Program-made: the position numbers and the translations under genes
Assembly (NCBI GenBank): GCA_016789785.1
Contig: JAEUQE010000107.1
Coordinates: forward strand, 1 to 27,811
Length of the DNA: 27,811 bases
Direction of reading: 5' to 3'
DNA from: Bryobacterales bacterium
GTDB taxonomy: Bacteria > Acidobacteriota > Terriglobia > Bryobacterales > Bryobacteraceae
The notes under the pieces: model-generated
The model's input: only the letters and a program-made list of their open reading frames with translations
Told to the model about the DNA's origin: nothing
The model's database searches: none
Shown: positions 1 through 8,083 of the stretch, in pieces
Numbering within the stretch: position 1 is the first letter of the stretch
Layout of the letters: each line of letters begins with the position of its first letter

Positions 1-456
1 TGGGATACCGGCCGCACGTACTCGGGCAAGCGGGAAGTCATGATGGATGCGCCCTCGGATGGAGTGATGGTGCTGGTGAAGAGCGGATCGGTGATCCCGA
101 GGAATGGTGTGAATCCGGGCGATCCGACGGAACTGCACTACTTCCCGAAGAACGGCGGCGAGTTCTTTATCTATGAACCAACGGTCGCCGACTACACACA
201 GGCCCATGCGAGTCCCGCGGCCGATATCTATCGTGTGGAGATCGAGTCGAAGGTGTATCGCAAGTATGAGTGGGTGCTGCATCACATGGACAAGCCCGTG
301 GCGGTGGAGCAAGTGCAAGGCCCGCAGTATCAGGAGACGCAGGCAGCAGGGCCAATCGCGCCGGGCAAGTGGCGATACGATGCAAAGGCCCGAACCTTGC
401 ACATCGGAGTGGACGCTGCCGCGTATTCCGACATCATCGTCAACGCGCGTTTTTGA
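1..456 (+). CDS. C-terminal part of a probable GH31-type glycoside hydrolase (5' truncated by window edge)
   Basis: The reading frame is open from base 1 and ends with TGA at 454-456, so only the last 151 codons are present and the catalytic barrel lies outside the window. The visible part begins WDTGRTYSG, then has a VLVKSGSVIPR segment and a GEFFIYE segment. This order resembles the beta-rich C-terminal region of GH31 alpha-glucosidases/alpha-xylosidases, where a 'W.TG..Y.G', 'P.FVRAGSIIP' and 'LYEDDG' pattern follows the barrel. The enzyme would hydrolyse alpha-linked glycosides, probably outside the cytoplasm, but neither substrate nor signal peptide can be judged here. Its last 17 bases overlap the 3' end of the convergent methyltransferase gene. 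Family assignment rests on weak motif resemblance only; another carbohydrate-active family with a similar tail is possible. Confidence 0.55.
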   Translation, partial: WDTGRTYSGKREVMMDAPSDGVMVLVKSGSVIPRNGVNPGDPTELHYFPKNGGEFFIYEPTVADYTQAHASPAADIYRVEIESKVYRKYEWVLHHMDKPVAVEQVQGPQYQETQAAGPIAPGKWRYDAKARTLHIGVDAAAYSDIIVNARF

Positions 457-1141
457 CCTTTCGTAGCCAGAGAAAACAGTGATTCCCGATGCGTCCCACA
501 TCGGCACGGCGAAAGAAGAGGAGATCGAGATAGCGCAGTGGCCACAGGGTCCAGCCAAGCAGCAGATGCATGGCCGCTCGCCACCATTTCCACGGTAGAA
601 TCTGCTTTGCGAATTCGATCGTGAAGACAAGCATCGTCGCCATGGGTCCGGTACGCCATCCTTCGTGCACCACTTCCAATTCGGGCGGCAACAGCAGTTT
701 CAGCCCTTGCAGCGTGAAGCGGCGATAGTCATGCGGGTATGCATGAAACGGATGGCAGAACGGCGTGACCAGATGCGCATAGCCGCCACCGCGGAGCACA
801 CGCGCGATCTCGCGAATCACGCGCTCCGGATGACGCACATGCTCCAGCACCGCGTCGCACTCCACGCGATCGAAGACCGCCGAGCGAAATGGAAGAGCCT
901 CGGCATTGGCGACAAGGTCAAGACCGGGCGTGTGCACGATGTCGAGATTGAAGTAGCCCGGCGTGGTGGCTCCCGCGCCTCCTATGTAGAGGTTGCGCGC
1001 ACCCAGAGGGTAGCCGCGGTCTTCGGTGGGATTGTGGATGAGGGGCGAGGGCGGTTCCAGGAGACGGCGTAAGCGATCGCGCCAACTGGCCGACCGGCGG
1101 CGCTCGTAGACCTCCCGCATCGGCGTCTCGATCACTTCCAC
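440..1141 (-). CDS. class I SAM-dependent methyltransferase (Methyltransf_11 type)
   Basis: A 233-residue protein with a Rossmann-type methyltransferase core. NLYIGGAGATTPGYFNLDI (about residues 50-68) corresponds to the SAM-binding glycine loop and acidic strand, AEALPFRSAVFDRV (80-93) to motif II with the usual 'lPf.d.sFD.v' pattern, and VLEHVRHPERVIREIARVLRGGG (about 98-120) is a classic motif for this family. The C-terminal third is rich in Trp, Leu and Phe (PWKWWRAAMHLLLGWTLWPLRYLDLLFF) and may sit on the membrane. Such proteins often act on lipids, quinones or glycans, but the substrate is unknown. The start is GTG at 1141; an in-frame ATG seven codons further in (1120) is an alternative, and neither has a strong ribosome binding site. 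It converges on the upstream glycosidase gene with a 17-base 3' overlap. Confidence 0.8.
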   Translation of the reverse strand: MEVIETPMREVYERRRSASWRDRLRRLLEPPSPLIHNPTEDRGYPLGARNLYIGGAGATTPGYFNLDIVHTPGLDLVANAEALPFRSAVFDRVECDAVLEHVRHPERVIREIARVLRGGGYAHLVTPFCHPFHAYPHDYRRFTLQGLKLLLPPELEVVHEGWRTGPMATMLVFTIEFAKQILPWKWWRAAMHLLLGWTLWPLRYLDLLFFRRADVGRIGNHCFLWLRKVKNAR

Positions 1142-1190
1142 AGTTTAGCTGGTGAGTAACGTTGGTATGGAGCGCGCCGGGAACTCCGTT

Positions 1191-1211
1191 GTGGTGTGGG
1201 TGGGGTGGCGG
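1191..1211 (+). other. G-rich tract with five closely spaced GG runs
   Basis: In the 135-base divergent gap between the methyltransferase and the AlbA_2 gene, the plus strand carries runs of 2-4 G separated by 1-3 bases (1191-1211). A two-tetrad G-quadruplex is possible in principle. It may also be chance in GC-rich DNA. Confidence 0.25.
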
Positions 1212-1264
1212 CTTAACCACGTTTCGCGCGATACCAGAGCATTTTCATCTGTCCGAATTGGCGT

Positions 1265-1270
1265 TAAATT
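1265..1270 (+). promoter_or_regulatory. putative -10 element of the AlbA_2 gene
   Basis: TAAATT lies six bases before the ATG at 1277. A shifted reading (TTAAAT at 1264) gives 16-base spacing from a TTTTCA at 1242-1247 that could serve as a -35. If used, transcription would start at or next to the start codon. The GAGAAG directly before ATG could alternatively act as a weak ribosome binding site. Confidence 0.4.
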
Positions 1271-1276
1271 GAGAAG

Positions 1277-2353
1277 ATGTCTAACAGAAGCCGCGCCGAC
1301 GAACTGTTCAGTGAGTTCAAAGCCACCGGAGAGGGCATGATCGATCGACTAATCTCTGAGGAGGTCTCCGAGGGTCTCTTCATCGACTACAAGCGGTCGG
1401 CGAATAATGGGGACGGGGAGCGGCTTCATGACACAGACCGCGAAAACTTAGCCCGCGCCATTGCCGGCTTTGGAAACGCCGAAGGGGGAGTCATCGTTTG
1501 GGGCGTCGACTGCCGTAGAGACCCGAAACGGGGAGATTTGCCGAATGGGAAATGCCCGATCAAGAGACCTAGGCGTTTTGCCAGTTGGCTTGAAGGCACT
1601 GCTTCAAGCTGTACGGTACCTCGCCACAGCAAGCTCAGCCATCACGCGTTCGAGAGGCCAGGAGCCCAGGAAGGGTTCGTTGTCTCCCTTGTACCCATGA
1701 GCCAGTATCGGCCGCACTGCTGTATTGTCGGTCGTCACACTGATCGGTACTTCATTCGCATAGGCTCTGAGTTCCTACCGGCGCCACACTCCTTTCTTGC
1801 CAGCATGTTTGGCCAACATCCGGCTCCATCGGTTTTTGTCATGTGGGGTGTGGGAGGGGAGCCGTCTCCCGCGATCGGCGCCACGGCGATCTCAGTGTGG
1901 AAGCAGGTCATCATTCGGAACGCGGGAGTCGTAGCGGCACAGGACTTGTTCGTGAACGCTAGATATCTCGTTCCGGGGCCTAACTGCGCTTTCCAGATGA
2001 CCAGCCGAGACCCCCGCTGGGAGTTCCACGAATCAGCGTTGGGTTCCTGGCACCTCATCTCATCTCCCGGATTTCGACTTGCCCCGGAGGCCAACGTCGA
2101 CCCGTATCTTGTTCGGATGACTCTTTGTCCACCCTACGAGAGATCCTTCAGCTACACAATCTCCTATGGCTGCGCAGGAGGGCCAGTCCAGCAGGTGACT
2201 GGAACCGTTGCGCCCGACATCATTGACGAGGCCGTCACACAATTTCTGGCGAGCGATACCGATTCCAATTCGGGATCTCATCTCGCCTGGAAGATTTTTG
2301 ACCTGGACCGAGTTGCCGAAATGTGTCGGATCGCATTTGGTGCTGTGGAATGA
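1277..2353 (+). CDS. AlbA_2/Schlafen-type putative DNA- or RNA-binding protein with C-terminal beta-rich domain
   Basis: A 358-residue protein. Residues about 25-75 (FIDYKRS ... LARAIAGFGNAEGGVIVWGVD) match the AlbA_2 (Schlafen-like) domain signature, a family of nucleic-acid or nucleotide binding proteins often annotated as 'ATP-binding' and found in regulators, phage-related and defence genes. A segment near residue 160 (YFIRIGSEF) followed by PHSFLASMFG completes the domain. From about 185 on the sequence is hydrophobic and beta-rich without a recognised motif, and no winged helix is seen. The ATG at 1277 is preceded by GAGAAG. Codon use seems more A/T-tolerant than in neighbouring genes (visual impression), and the gene is a monocistron between unrelated genes, both compatible with acquisition by transfer. 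Its function cannot be stated. Confidence 0.7.
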   Translation: MSNRSRADELFSEFKATGEGMIDRLISEEVSEGLFIDYKRSANNGDGERLHDTDRENLARAIAGFGNAEGGVIVWGVDCRRDPKRGDLPNGKCPIKRPRRFASWLEGTASSCTVPRHSKLSHHAFERPGAQEGFVVSLVPMSQYRPHCCIVGRHTDRYFIRIGSEFLPAPHSFLASMFGQHPAPSVFVMWGVGGEPSPAIGATAISVWKQVIIRNAGVVAAQDLFVNARYLVPGPNCAFQMTSRDPRWEFHESALGSWHLISSPGFRLAPEANVDPYLVRMTLCPPYERSFSYTISYGCAGGPVQQVTGTVAPDIIDEAVTQFLASDTDSNSGSHLAWKIFDLDRVAEMCRIAFGAVE

Positions 2354-2392
2354 GGGCGCCTGTGCTTGCGAGATACTAATCAGGCAGGGCGC

Positions 2393-2398
2393 TATCCT
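2393..2398 (+). promoter_or_regulatory. putative -10 element (TATCCT) of the MOSC gene
   Basis: TATCCT ends eight bases before the ATG at 2407, in the 53-base gap after the AlbA_2 gene. No -35 at ideal spacing was found (TTGCGA at 2366 is 21 bases away). GGGAAC just before the start could also be a weak ribosome binding site. Confidence 0.3.
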
Positions 2399-2406
2399 GG
2401 GAACTC

Positions 2407-3045
2407 ATGAGCACGGTGGTCTCGCTGCAACTCGGAAAGGTGCAGACTCTCCCTTCGCCGGAGGGCGCCTGGACGACGGCGACCTTCAAGCAGCCCGTGG
2501 AAGGTCCGGTGTGGCTTGGGGAACTCGGCTTCACTGGTGATGAGCAGGCGGACCGCAAGAACCACGGCGGTCCCGACAAGGCAGTGCTTGTTTACAGCGG
2601 CGATCATTACGCAGCTTGGCATCCAGGTGTCTTTGCCGATCCGCTGCCCTTCGGCGCATTCGGCGAGAATCTCTCCGTGACGGGAATGCAAGAGGCTGAT
2701 GTCGCGGTCGGCGACGTGTATCGCCTCGGAGGCGCGGTGGTTCAGGTCAGCCAGCCCCGGCAGCCTTGTTGGAAACAGGCTCGGCGTTGGGGGATTCGCG
2801 ACCTTGTAGTCACGATCAATCAGACTGGACGTACAGGCTGGTACATTCGCGTGATCGAAGAGGGTAGCGTGCAAGCCGGCGACTCGTTTGCATTGATTGA
2901 GCGGCCTCATCCGGAATGGCCGGTGCCGCTGGCGCATCAGATCCTGCACTTTCGCAAGGATGATGCTGAGGCGGCGCGCGCACTTGCGGAGTGTCCCGCA
3001 TTGGCCGAGGTCTGGAAACGAGAGTTGCTGCGCCGGGTGAAGTGA
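2407..3045 (+). CDS. MOSC domain protein, YiiM-like
   Basis: A 212-residue cytoplasmic protein of the MOSC (Moco sulfurase C-terminal) family in the YiiM arrangement: an N-terminal beta-barrel with DRKNHGGPDKAVLVYS (49-64) and FGENLSVTGM (85-94), the conserved cysteine in the QPRQPCWK segment (C121), and a C-terminal helical part (about 165-212) corresponding to the 3-alpha domain. YiiM-type proteins bind molybdenum cofactor and are linked to reduction of N-hydroxylated compounds; MOSC domains in general carry sulfur or Moco on a conserved cysteine. The length is normal and the ATG start fits the family's N-terminus. It runs towards the glycosyltransferase gene on the other strand, with only four bases between the stops. 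The neighbours do not point to a partner. Confidence 0.9.
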   Translation: MSTVVSLQLGKVQTLPSPEGAWTTATFKQPVEGPVWLGELGFTGDEQADRKNHGGPDKAVLVYSGDHYAAWHPGVFADPLPFGAFGENLSVTGMQEADVAVGDVYRLGGAVVQVSQPRQPCWKQARRWGIRDLVVTINQTGRTGWYIRVIEEGSVQAGDSFALIERPHPEWPVPLAHQILHFRKDDAEAARALAECPALAEVWKRELLRRVK

Positions 3046-3049
3046 GCCC

Positions 3050-4438
3050 TCAACGACTCTCCGGCCTACGCAGATACACCGTCGATCGCGGCGTGCGATG
3101 GATCACCTCGTAGTGCGCAAGCCACGGGCGGAGATCGTCGAAGGAACTGATCGCCAATGCCGGATTCAGCGGACCAAGCCCGTCGACAATCGCATCGGGA
3201 TTTGTTTGAAACAACGATAGTCGATTCTGTTTTGCGAGTTCCGGCGCCGTCGGGCGGGAGTCCACAAGGTGACGGTCGGCGATCACTCCGGTGAGTGGCT
3301 GCGAATCCAGGAATCTCGTGCCGGCTGGAATGCGCGAGTGGGCGTAGACGTCAGGCCGGTAGCCCCACACCAGAAGTGACCGCGCTCCTCGTGCGCGCAG
3401 AAAGGCGGCAACGTCGCGGCTATCGTCGTGTAGCGCCAGATCGCCCCACGGCTGACCCGTCGCCACCTGGATGTAGCGTGGCCCAAAGCGAATCAGCGGG
3501 ATCAGCAGCAGGGCAAGCACGGCCAGACGGCACCGTCCGCGCATCGCGCACAATCCCCAAGCGGCCAGCACGACCATCGGCGCAAGAAGTTGGAAGTAGT
3601 AGCGCGGAAAGAACCGCCAGCCCGCCGCGACGGCCGCCACCGACAGGAGCAACCAGATGGCGGGCCGCACTCGAGCCCCTTCGCGCCGCAGGAAGTAGAG
3701 CACCGTTCCGGCGGCCAGAGTGGCGTGAAAGCCCACCCAGTTCAGGGTGCGGCGAAGCCCCTCTGCCAATGGCGATGCGTAAGGGGAATCCGTGCTGTAG
3801 AGGAAGCCCCATTGCCAGACCTGCTGCCAGTAAGCGCCAAGCGCGCCTCCCGACCATAGCCACAACAGCGCGGGAGCCTGCGCCACAACGAACCCGCCCG
3901 CCAGCAGATGTGCCGATCTCCAGTGCCAGGCAAGACACGCCGCGCCAACATATGCGGCTTTCGTGTTGATCAGCATCGCGACACCACAGGCAAGCCCTGC
4001 CCGAACGGGCTGCTCCCGCACGCAGAAGAAGATCGCAAGCAAGTGCGGTGCGATCATGAGCAGATCCGGTGCCGCCGCCATCACCGCGGACGGAATGCCG
4101 AAGGTCAGGAAGAAGCCGAGCAATCCAGCGGCTGCAAGTCCTTCGCGCTCGGTCCACCATTCTCTCGCCAGCAGAAACGCGCAGAAGCAACAAGCAAGCA
4201 CAAGCAGGGCGCCGGCGAGCCGTAGCTGCCAACCGTGCCACGCACCGAACAGCGCGTAATAGGCAGGAAACAGCGGCGGTTTGTCAAACCAGATGTCGCG
4301 ATACAGCATTTTGCCGCGAAGCATCTCCAGTGCCGCGGCCATGGGATAGGCTTCCTCCACCCAAACAATGTTGAGATGGCAGAAGCGCGCGACGGCTACC
4401 AGTGCGGTGAGCAGCAGGAAGCCTCGTCGAACGGTCAT
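3050..4438 (-). CDS. GT39/ArnT-like polytopic membrane glycosyltransferase
   Basis: A 462-residue integral membrane protein with roughly ten hydrophobic segments and a soluble C-terminal part from about residue 330. After the first membrane segment comes WVEEAYPMAAALEMLRGK and then YRDIWFDKPPL (about 26-56), the hallmark first periplasmic loop of GT-C enzymes of the PMT/ArnT (GT39) group. Here the acidic pair is Glu-Glu (28-29) instead of the more usual Asp-Glu. Such enzymes use polyprenyl-phosphate sugars to modify lipids, proteins or glycans on the periplasmic side; donor and acceptor are unknown. The ATG overlaps the galU stop (ATGA, 4435-4438), implying translational coupling to the gene that makes UDP-glucose. 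This supports, without proving, a role in envelope polysaccharide or glycolipid synthesis. Confidence 0.82.
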   Translation of the reverse strand: MTVRRGFLLLTALVAVARFCHLNIVWVEEAYPMAAALEMLRGKMLYRDIWFDKPPLFPAYYALFGAWHGWQLRLAGALLVLACCFCAFLLAREWWTEREGLAAAGLLGFFLTFGIPSAVMAAAPDLLMIAPHLLAIFFCVREQPVRAGLACGVAMLINTKAAYVGAACLAWHWRSAHLLAGGFVVAQAPALLWLWSGGALGAYWQQVWQWGFLYSTDSPYASPLAEGLRRTLNWVGFHATLAAGTVLYFLRREGARVRPAIWLLLSVAAVAAGWRFFPRYYFQLLAPMVVLAAWGLCAMRGRCRLAVLALLLIPLIRFGPRYIQVATGQPWGDLALHDDSRDVAAFLRARGARSLLVWGYRPDVYAHSRIPAGTRFLDSQPLTGVIADRHLVDSRPTAPELAKQNRLSLFQTNPDAIVDGLGPLNPALAISSFDDLRPWLAHYEVIHRTPRSTVYLRRPESR

Positions 4439-5322
4439 TTCGACTTTTCCAGCAGCCTTTCCAGCGTGACGCGGAAGTCCTTGCCGTAGGTGGGATCCGC
4501 CAGCGCGAACTCGACGAACGTTTCGAAATAGCTCGGGAAGTTGCCGATGTCGTAGCGCCGATCCTCAGGCGGCAGTTTCAGCGCGAGTACGCGCTTGCCC
4601 TCTTCGCAGAGCATCTGGATCGCGTCAGTCAACTGGATCTCGTTGCGCTTGTCGGGCTGAACGCGGCGGATCATGTCGAAGATGAGAGGCGAGAACGCAT
4701 ACCGGCCCGCCACCGCGAGATTGCTTGGCGCTTCCTCGGGAGACGGCTTCTCGACGATTCGCGAGATCAGCAGCGTACCGTCGGGGTTCTCGCTTACATC
4801 GACGACGCCGTAGTGGCGCACTTCGTCGTGCGGCACCTCTTCCACGGCGATGACCGCACTGGCACGCTTGGTATCGAACAACTCCATCATGCGGGCAACT
4901 GCTTTCGATTGCGCATTCAGGCCGAGAATCGAGTCGCCAAGTGCGACGATCACCGGCTGTTCTCCGGCGAAGTTCGCACCGCACATCACGGCGTCGCCAA
5001 GACCGCGCTGCGCCCGCTGGCGCGTGTAGAAGAAATGCGCATCCAGATCCTCGAAATCGAGTTCCGCCAGCAGATCATGTTTGTTGCCCTGCTTCAGAAC
5101 GCGTGTCAGTTCGGGGTCGTTGTCGAAGTGGTTCTCAATCGAAGACTTGTTGCGGCCGGTGACGAAGAGGATCTCCTCAATCCCGTTGGCAACAAGTTCC
5201 TCCACCACATACTGCACGATCGGCTTTCGCGCGACTGGCAGCATCTCCTTCGGTTGCGACTTGGTGGCCGGCAGCAGCCGTGTGCCATGGCCGGCTACGG
5301 GTACGATTGCGCTTCGAATCAA
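4435..5322 (-). CDS. galU: UTP-glucose-1-phosphate uridylyltransferase
   Basis: A 295-residue nucleotidyltransferase that forms UDP-glucose from UTP and glucose-1-phosphate in the cytoplasm. The N-terminus shows the signature VAGHGTRLLPATKSQPKEMLP (residues 9-29), followed by a KPIVQYVVEE segment, the LGDSILG metal-site region, and the VEKPSPEEAPSNLAVAGRY segment typical of GalU. Length is normal. The start is TTG at 5322, chosen because AAGGAGA lies five bases upstream (minus strand) and no in-frame ATG fits the family's N-terminus. The gene lies 33 bases after sppA and overlaps the next gene by four bases, so sppA-galU-glycosyltransferase is a probable operon. UDP-glucose feeds envelope glycan synthesis, consistent with its downstream partner. 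Confidence 0.95.
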   Translation of the reverse strand: MIRSAIVPVAGHGTRLLPATKSQPKEMLPVARKPIVQYVVEELVANGIEEILFVTGRNKSSIENHFDNDPELTRVLKQGNKHDLLAELDFEDLDAHFFYTRQRAQRGLGDAVMCGANFAGEQPVIVALGDSILGLNAQSKAVARMMELFDTKRASAVIAVEEVPHDEVRHYGVVDVSENPDGTLLISRIVEKPSPEEAPSNLAVAGRYAFSPLIFDMIRRVQPDKRNEIQLTDAIQMLCEEGKRVLALKLPPEDRRYDIGNFPSYFETFVEFALADPTYGKDFRVTLERLLEKSK

Positions 5323-5355
5323 TGATGTCTCCTTCGGATAGGCAGGATGCGGGCT

Positions 5356-7125
5356 TTACCGCACTCGGATTTCGGGCATCGACAACACGTCGTGCTGCGT
5401 TGCATCGATCGACTTCATCACCTTCATGACCGGACGGATGGACTCGATCATCTTCAACATGAGTTCAGCCTGCTTGGCCTCGCTTGACTCGCCCTCATCA
5501 CCACTGAGTTTCGCTGTGAGCGCCTCAAACGGCGTGCGCTTGCGAGGATAGGTGCGGAGCGTGACGGTATCGGAGTCCTTGATCTTGATCGCCTGACGCA
5601 CATGCTTCAGCGCAACGTCGTAGCCGCCGAGATCGTCCACCAGACCGATGGACTTCGCATCGGCGCCCGACCAGATGCGGCCTTTGGCGATCTGCTGCAC
5701 TTTCTCCTTGGGCAACTTACGCCCTTCGGCGACCTTCGATGTGAAGTCCTCATACACGCGGTTGAGCCACTGTTGGAAGCGGTCCCATTCCTCCTTGGAA
5801 TAATCCGCCGTTGTCGAGAACATCCGCGAATTCTGTCCCGCGTGCACTTCGTCCCACGAGATTCCAAGCTTGTCCCACAGTCCGTTGGTGAGCAGCTTTC
5901 CGCCGAGCACGCCAATCGAGCCGGTGATGGTGCCGGGCTGTGCGACGATCTTGTCGGCAGCCATTGCGACGAAGTAACCGCCCGAGCCGGCGACACTCCC
6001 CATCGAAACGATCACCGGCTTGCCTGCCTTCTTCGCGCGGATCGTTTCGCGCCAGATCGCATCCGAGGCAACGTAGCTGCCGCCGGGGCTATCGACTCGG
6101 AACAGAATCGCCTTCACGTTCTTGTCGCGGATCGCGTCGCGAAAGGCCGCTGTCACCGTTTCCGAACCCATCGTCCCGCCGCCGCCAGGCGAGTATTCGC
6201 TCTTACCGCGCGTGACGCCGCCTGTGCCGTGAATGAGTGCGACCACGGGGCCAGAGTCATGAGGTCTCCCCGCGCGATCGAGATACTTGGAGAGATACAG
6301 CATCTCGGCTCCGGAGGGGCCTTTCTGCTTCACCTTCTCGAAGACCTCGTCGCGATAAGCGATGCCATCCACCAGCTTCGCGTCCACGGCTTCCTTGCCG
6401 AGGAATGGTCCCTTGTCCACAAGCGCCTTCACCTGATCGGCGGTCAGCTTGCGTCCCTTCGCAATGCCATCCACCATCTGATCAAAAAAGGAGTCGCGGA
6501 TCTTTTCCATGGCCTCGCGATGTGCCGCGGTGAACTTCTTCTCGGTGTACATGTTCATCGCGTTCTTGTACTCGAAGCGATGATCCATGCGTGGGACGAT
6601 CCCGAGCTTGTCGAATGTGCCCTTAAGGAACATGCCTTCCATCACGAGTCCCGTGAGGCCGACGTCGCCCGAGGGTTGCAGCCAGATCTCGTCAAACGCC
6701 GTGGCGAGGTAGTATGACGTGTTGCCAGGGCCGAACTCGCCAAAGGTCTCGCCGAATGCGATGGCGAACTTCTTCTTTGCGCGGAACGCGGCCACGGCGT
6801 TGCGGATCTCCTGAGCGTCAGCCATGCTCATAGGGGCTGCGCCGATTCTCGCGACGATCCCGGCGACGCGTGTATCGTCCTCAGCTTTCTTCAAAGCCTC
6901 CACGATGTCGCGAAGTACAGGCGTGCTTTGGCCAACGAGTTTGGCAAAGGGATCGTCAGGCTCATCTTCGAGCACGGCAGTCTCGAGGTTCACCTCGAGA
7001 ATCGTTTGAGCGGGCACTTTCCCCTTTGACGAACGCGCAAAGGTTGCCACTACCATGATGAACACGACACCGATCACTACCAGCCCGCCAATCCAGGCGA
7101 GGATCTTCCCGATGAATTTGCGCAT
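5356..7125 (-). CDS. sppA: signal peptide peptidase SppA, long (67K) form
   Basis: A 589-residue membrane-anchored serine protease that degrades cleaved signal peptides. One N-terminal membrane segment (about 10-30, after MRKFIGK) precedes two ClpP/crotonase-fold halves, as in the long E. coli-type enzyme. The catalytic pair is recognisable: lysine in the FEYKNAMNMYTEKKFT segment (K187) in the first half, and serine in MGSVAGSGGYF (S381) in the second. RVDSPGGS (about 343-350) is the conserved strand-turn before the second active-site half. ATG at 7123-7125 on the minus strand is the start. The gene is divergent from rluD with 55 bases between the starts and leads the sppA-galU-glycosyltransferase group. 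Nothing looks broken. Confidence 0.93.
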   Translation of the reverse strand: MRKFIGKILAWIGGLVVIGVVFIMVVATFARSSKGKVPAQTILEVNLETAVLEDEPDDPFAKLVGQSTPVLRDIVEALKKAEDDTRVAGIVARIGAAPMSMADAQEIRNAVAAFRAKKKFAIAFGETFGEFGPGNTSYYLATAFDEIWLQPSGDVGLTGLVMEGMFLKGTFDKLGIVPRMDHRFEYKNAMNMYTEKKFTAAHREAMEKIRDSFFDQMVDGIAKGRKLTADQVKALVDKGPFLGKEAVDAKLVDGIAYRDEVFEKVKQKGPSGAEMLYLSKYLDRAGRPHDSGPVVALIHGTGGVTRGKSEYSPGGGGTMGSETVTAAFRDAIRDKNVKAILFRVDSPGGSYVASDAIWRETIRAKKAGKPVIVSMGSVAGSGGYFVAMAADKIVAQPGTITGSIGVLGGKLLTNGLWDKLGISWDEVHAGQNSRMFSTTADYSKEEWDRFQQWLNRVYEDFTSKVAEGRKLPKEKVQQIAKGRIWSGADAKSIGLVDDLGGYDVALKHVRQAIKIKDSDTVTLRTYPRKRTPFEALTAKLSGDEGESSEAKQAELMLKMIESIRPVMKVMKSIDATQHDVLSMPEIRVR

Positions 7126-7168
7126 AGTTCTTCTATTCCAACATTTTTCTGGCGGATGAAGTTCGGTC

Positions 7169-7174
7169 TATCAT
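7169..7174 (+). promoter_or_regulatory. putative -10 element (TATCAT) of rluD
   Basis: TATCAT matches the TATAAT consensus at five of six positions and ends six bases before the presumed TTG start at 7181. TTTTCT at 7145-7150 is 18 bases upstream and could be a weak -35. This placement would put the transcript start at the start codon. The GGAGG at 7176-7180 directly abuts the TTG and is too close to act as an ordinary ribosome binding site. Confidence 0.45.
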
Positions 7175-7180
7175 CGGAGG

Positions 7181-8083
7181 TTGGCACTCGAAGCATTAGC
7201 CACGGCGGAGGACGCGGGCAAGCGTCTGGACCACTTTCTCAAGCAGGCCTTTCCCGAACACAGCCGCGCCTTGCTGCAGGAGTGGATCAAAGCGGGGCGT
7301 GTGCAGGTGGCGGGGGCTCCGGCCAAAGCCTCGCTGCTCTTGAGAGGGGGAGAGGCCATCACGGTTGAGCCGGCCGAGCGTCCGCCTCTTCAGGCGACAC
7401 CCGAAGACCTTCCTGTCGAAATCCTATATGAGGACTCCTCCGTGATTGCCGTGAACAAGCCCGCGGGTATGGTGGTGCACGCGGGTGCGGGTGTCCACTC
7501 AGGCACGCTCGTCAACGCACTGCTTCACCGTTTCCAGCAACTCTCCTCCGCGGCCGGCGATCTCCGGCCAGGCATTGTGCACCGGATCGACAAGGAGACG
7601 AGCGGTGTGCTTTTGGTGGCGCGCAATGATGCGGCGCATCACCAGCTTGCGGCGCAGTTTTCGGAACGCCGCGTCGAGAAGGTCTACTTCGCCATGGTGG
7701 ACGGTGTGGTGAAGGCGGATCGCGGACGCATTGAGAAGCCCATCGCGAGGGACCCCGTGCACCGCGTGAAGATGACTGCCCGTTTAGGAAGTGGACGCGC
7801 GGCATTGAGCGAGTATCGCGTGCTGCGGCGGTTTGCGAGTCACACGCTGGTGGAGGTGCGGATCGGCACGGGCCGCACGCATCAGATCCGCGTGCACATG
7901 GCGAGCATCGGTCATCCCGTCACCGGCGACCGCTTGTATGGAGGCCGGACAGCGCCCGGTCTCGACCGCTTCTTTCTTCATGCGCATCGCATTCGTTTCA
8001 TGAGTCCGGCCGTTGGAACGATTGTTACGGTTGAGGCTCCGCTCGCGCCCGAGCTTGAGCGCTGGATGAAGACGCTCCTATAA
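7181..8083 (+). CDS. rluD: 23S rRNA pseudouridine synthase, RluD family
   Basis: A 300-residue enzyme of the RluA/RluD family, which isomerises uridines to pseudouridine in 23S rRNA. The N-terminus is an S4 RNA-binding domain (about 12-65: GKRLDHFLKQAFPEHSRALLQ ... AGRVQV). The catalytic domain has the invariant motif HRIDKETSGVLLVARN with catalytic Asp137, and GTGRTHQIRVHMASIGHPVTGD further on. An S4 domain plus this length fits RluD or a close paralogue better than RluA. The start is TTG at 7181: the frame is closed by a TGA at 7157, no ATG lies before the S4 domain, and the resulting N-terminus fits the family. The GGAGG touching the TTG is unusual. The stop codon lies inside the promoter of the next gene. 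Confidence 0.92.
   Translation: MALEALATAEDAGKRLDHFLKQAFPEHSRALLQEWIKAGRVQVAGAPAKASLLLRGGEAITVEPAERPPLQATPEDLPVEILYEDSSVIAVNKPAGMVVHAGAGVHSGTLVNALLHRFQQLSSAAGDLRPGIVHRIDKETSGVLLVARNDAAHHQLAAQFSERRVEKVYFAMVDGVVKADRGRIEKPIARDPVHRVKMTARLGSGRAALSEYRVLRRFASHTLVEVRIGTGRTHQIRVHMASIGHPVTGDRLYGGRTAPGLDRFFLHAHRIRFMSPAVGTIVTVEAPLAPELERWMKTLL

Noticed and set aside
5348..5363. 5-bp hairpin over the sppA stop as a terminator before galU
   Set aside because: The stem is short, no T-run follows, and the 33-base spacing plus strong galU ribosome binding site favour an operon.
5602..6717. 371-codon plus-strand frame antisense to sppA
   Set aside because: No recognisable domain, while sppA shows both catalytic residues and full length on the other strand.
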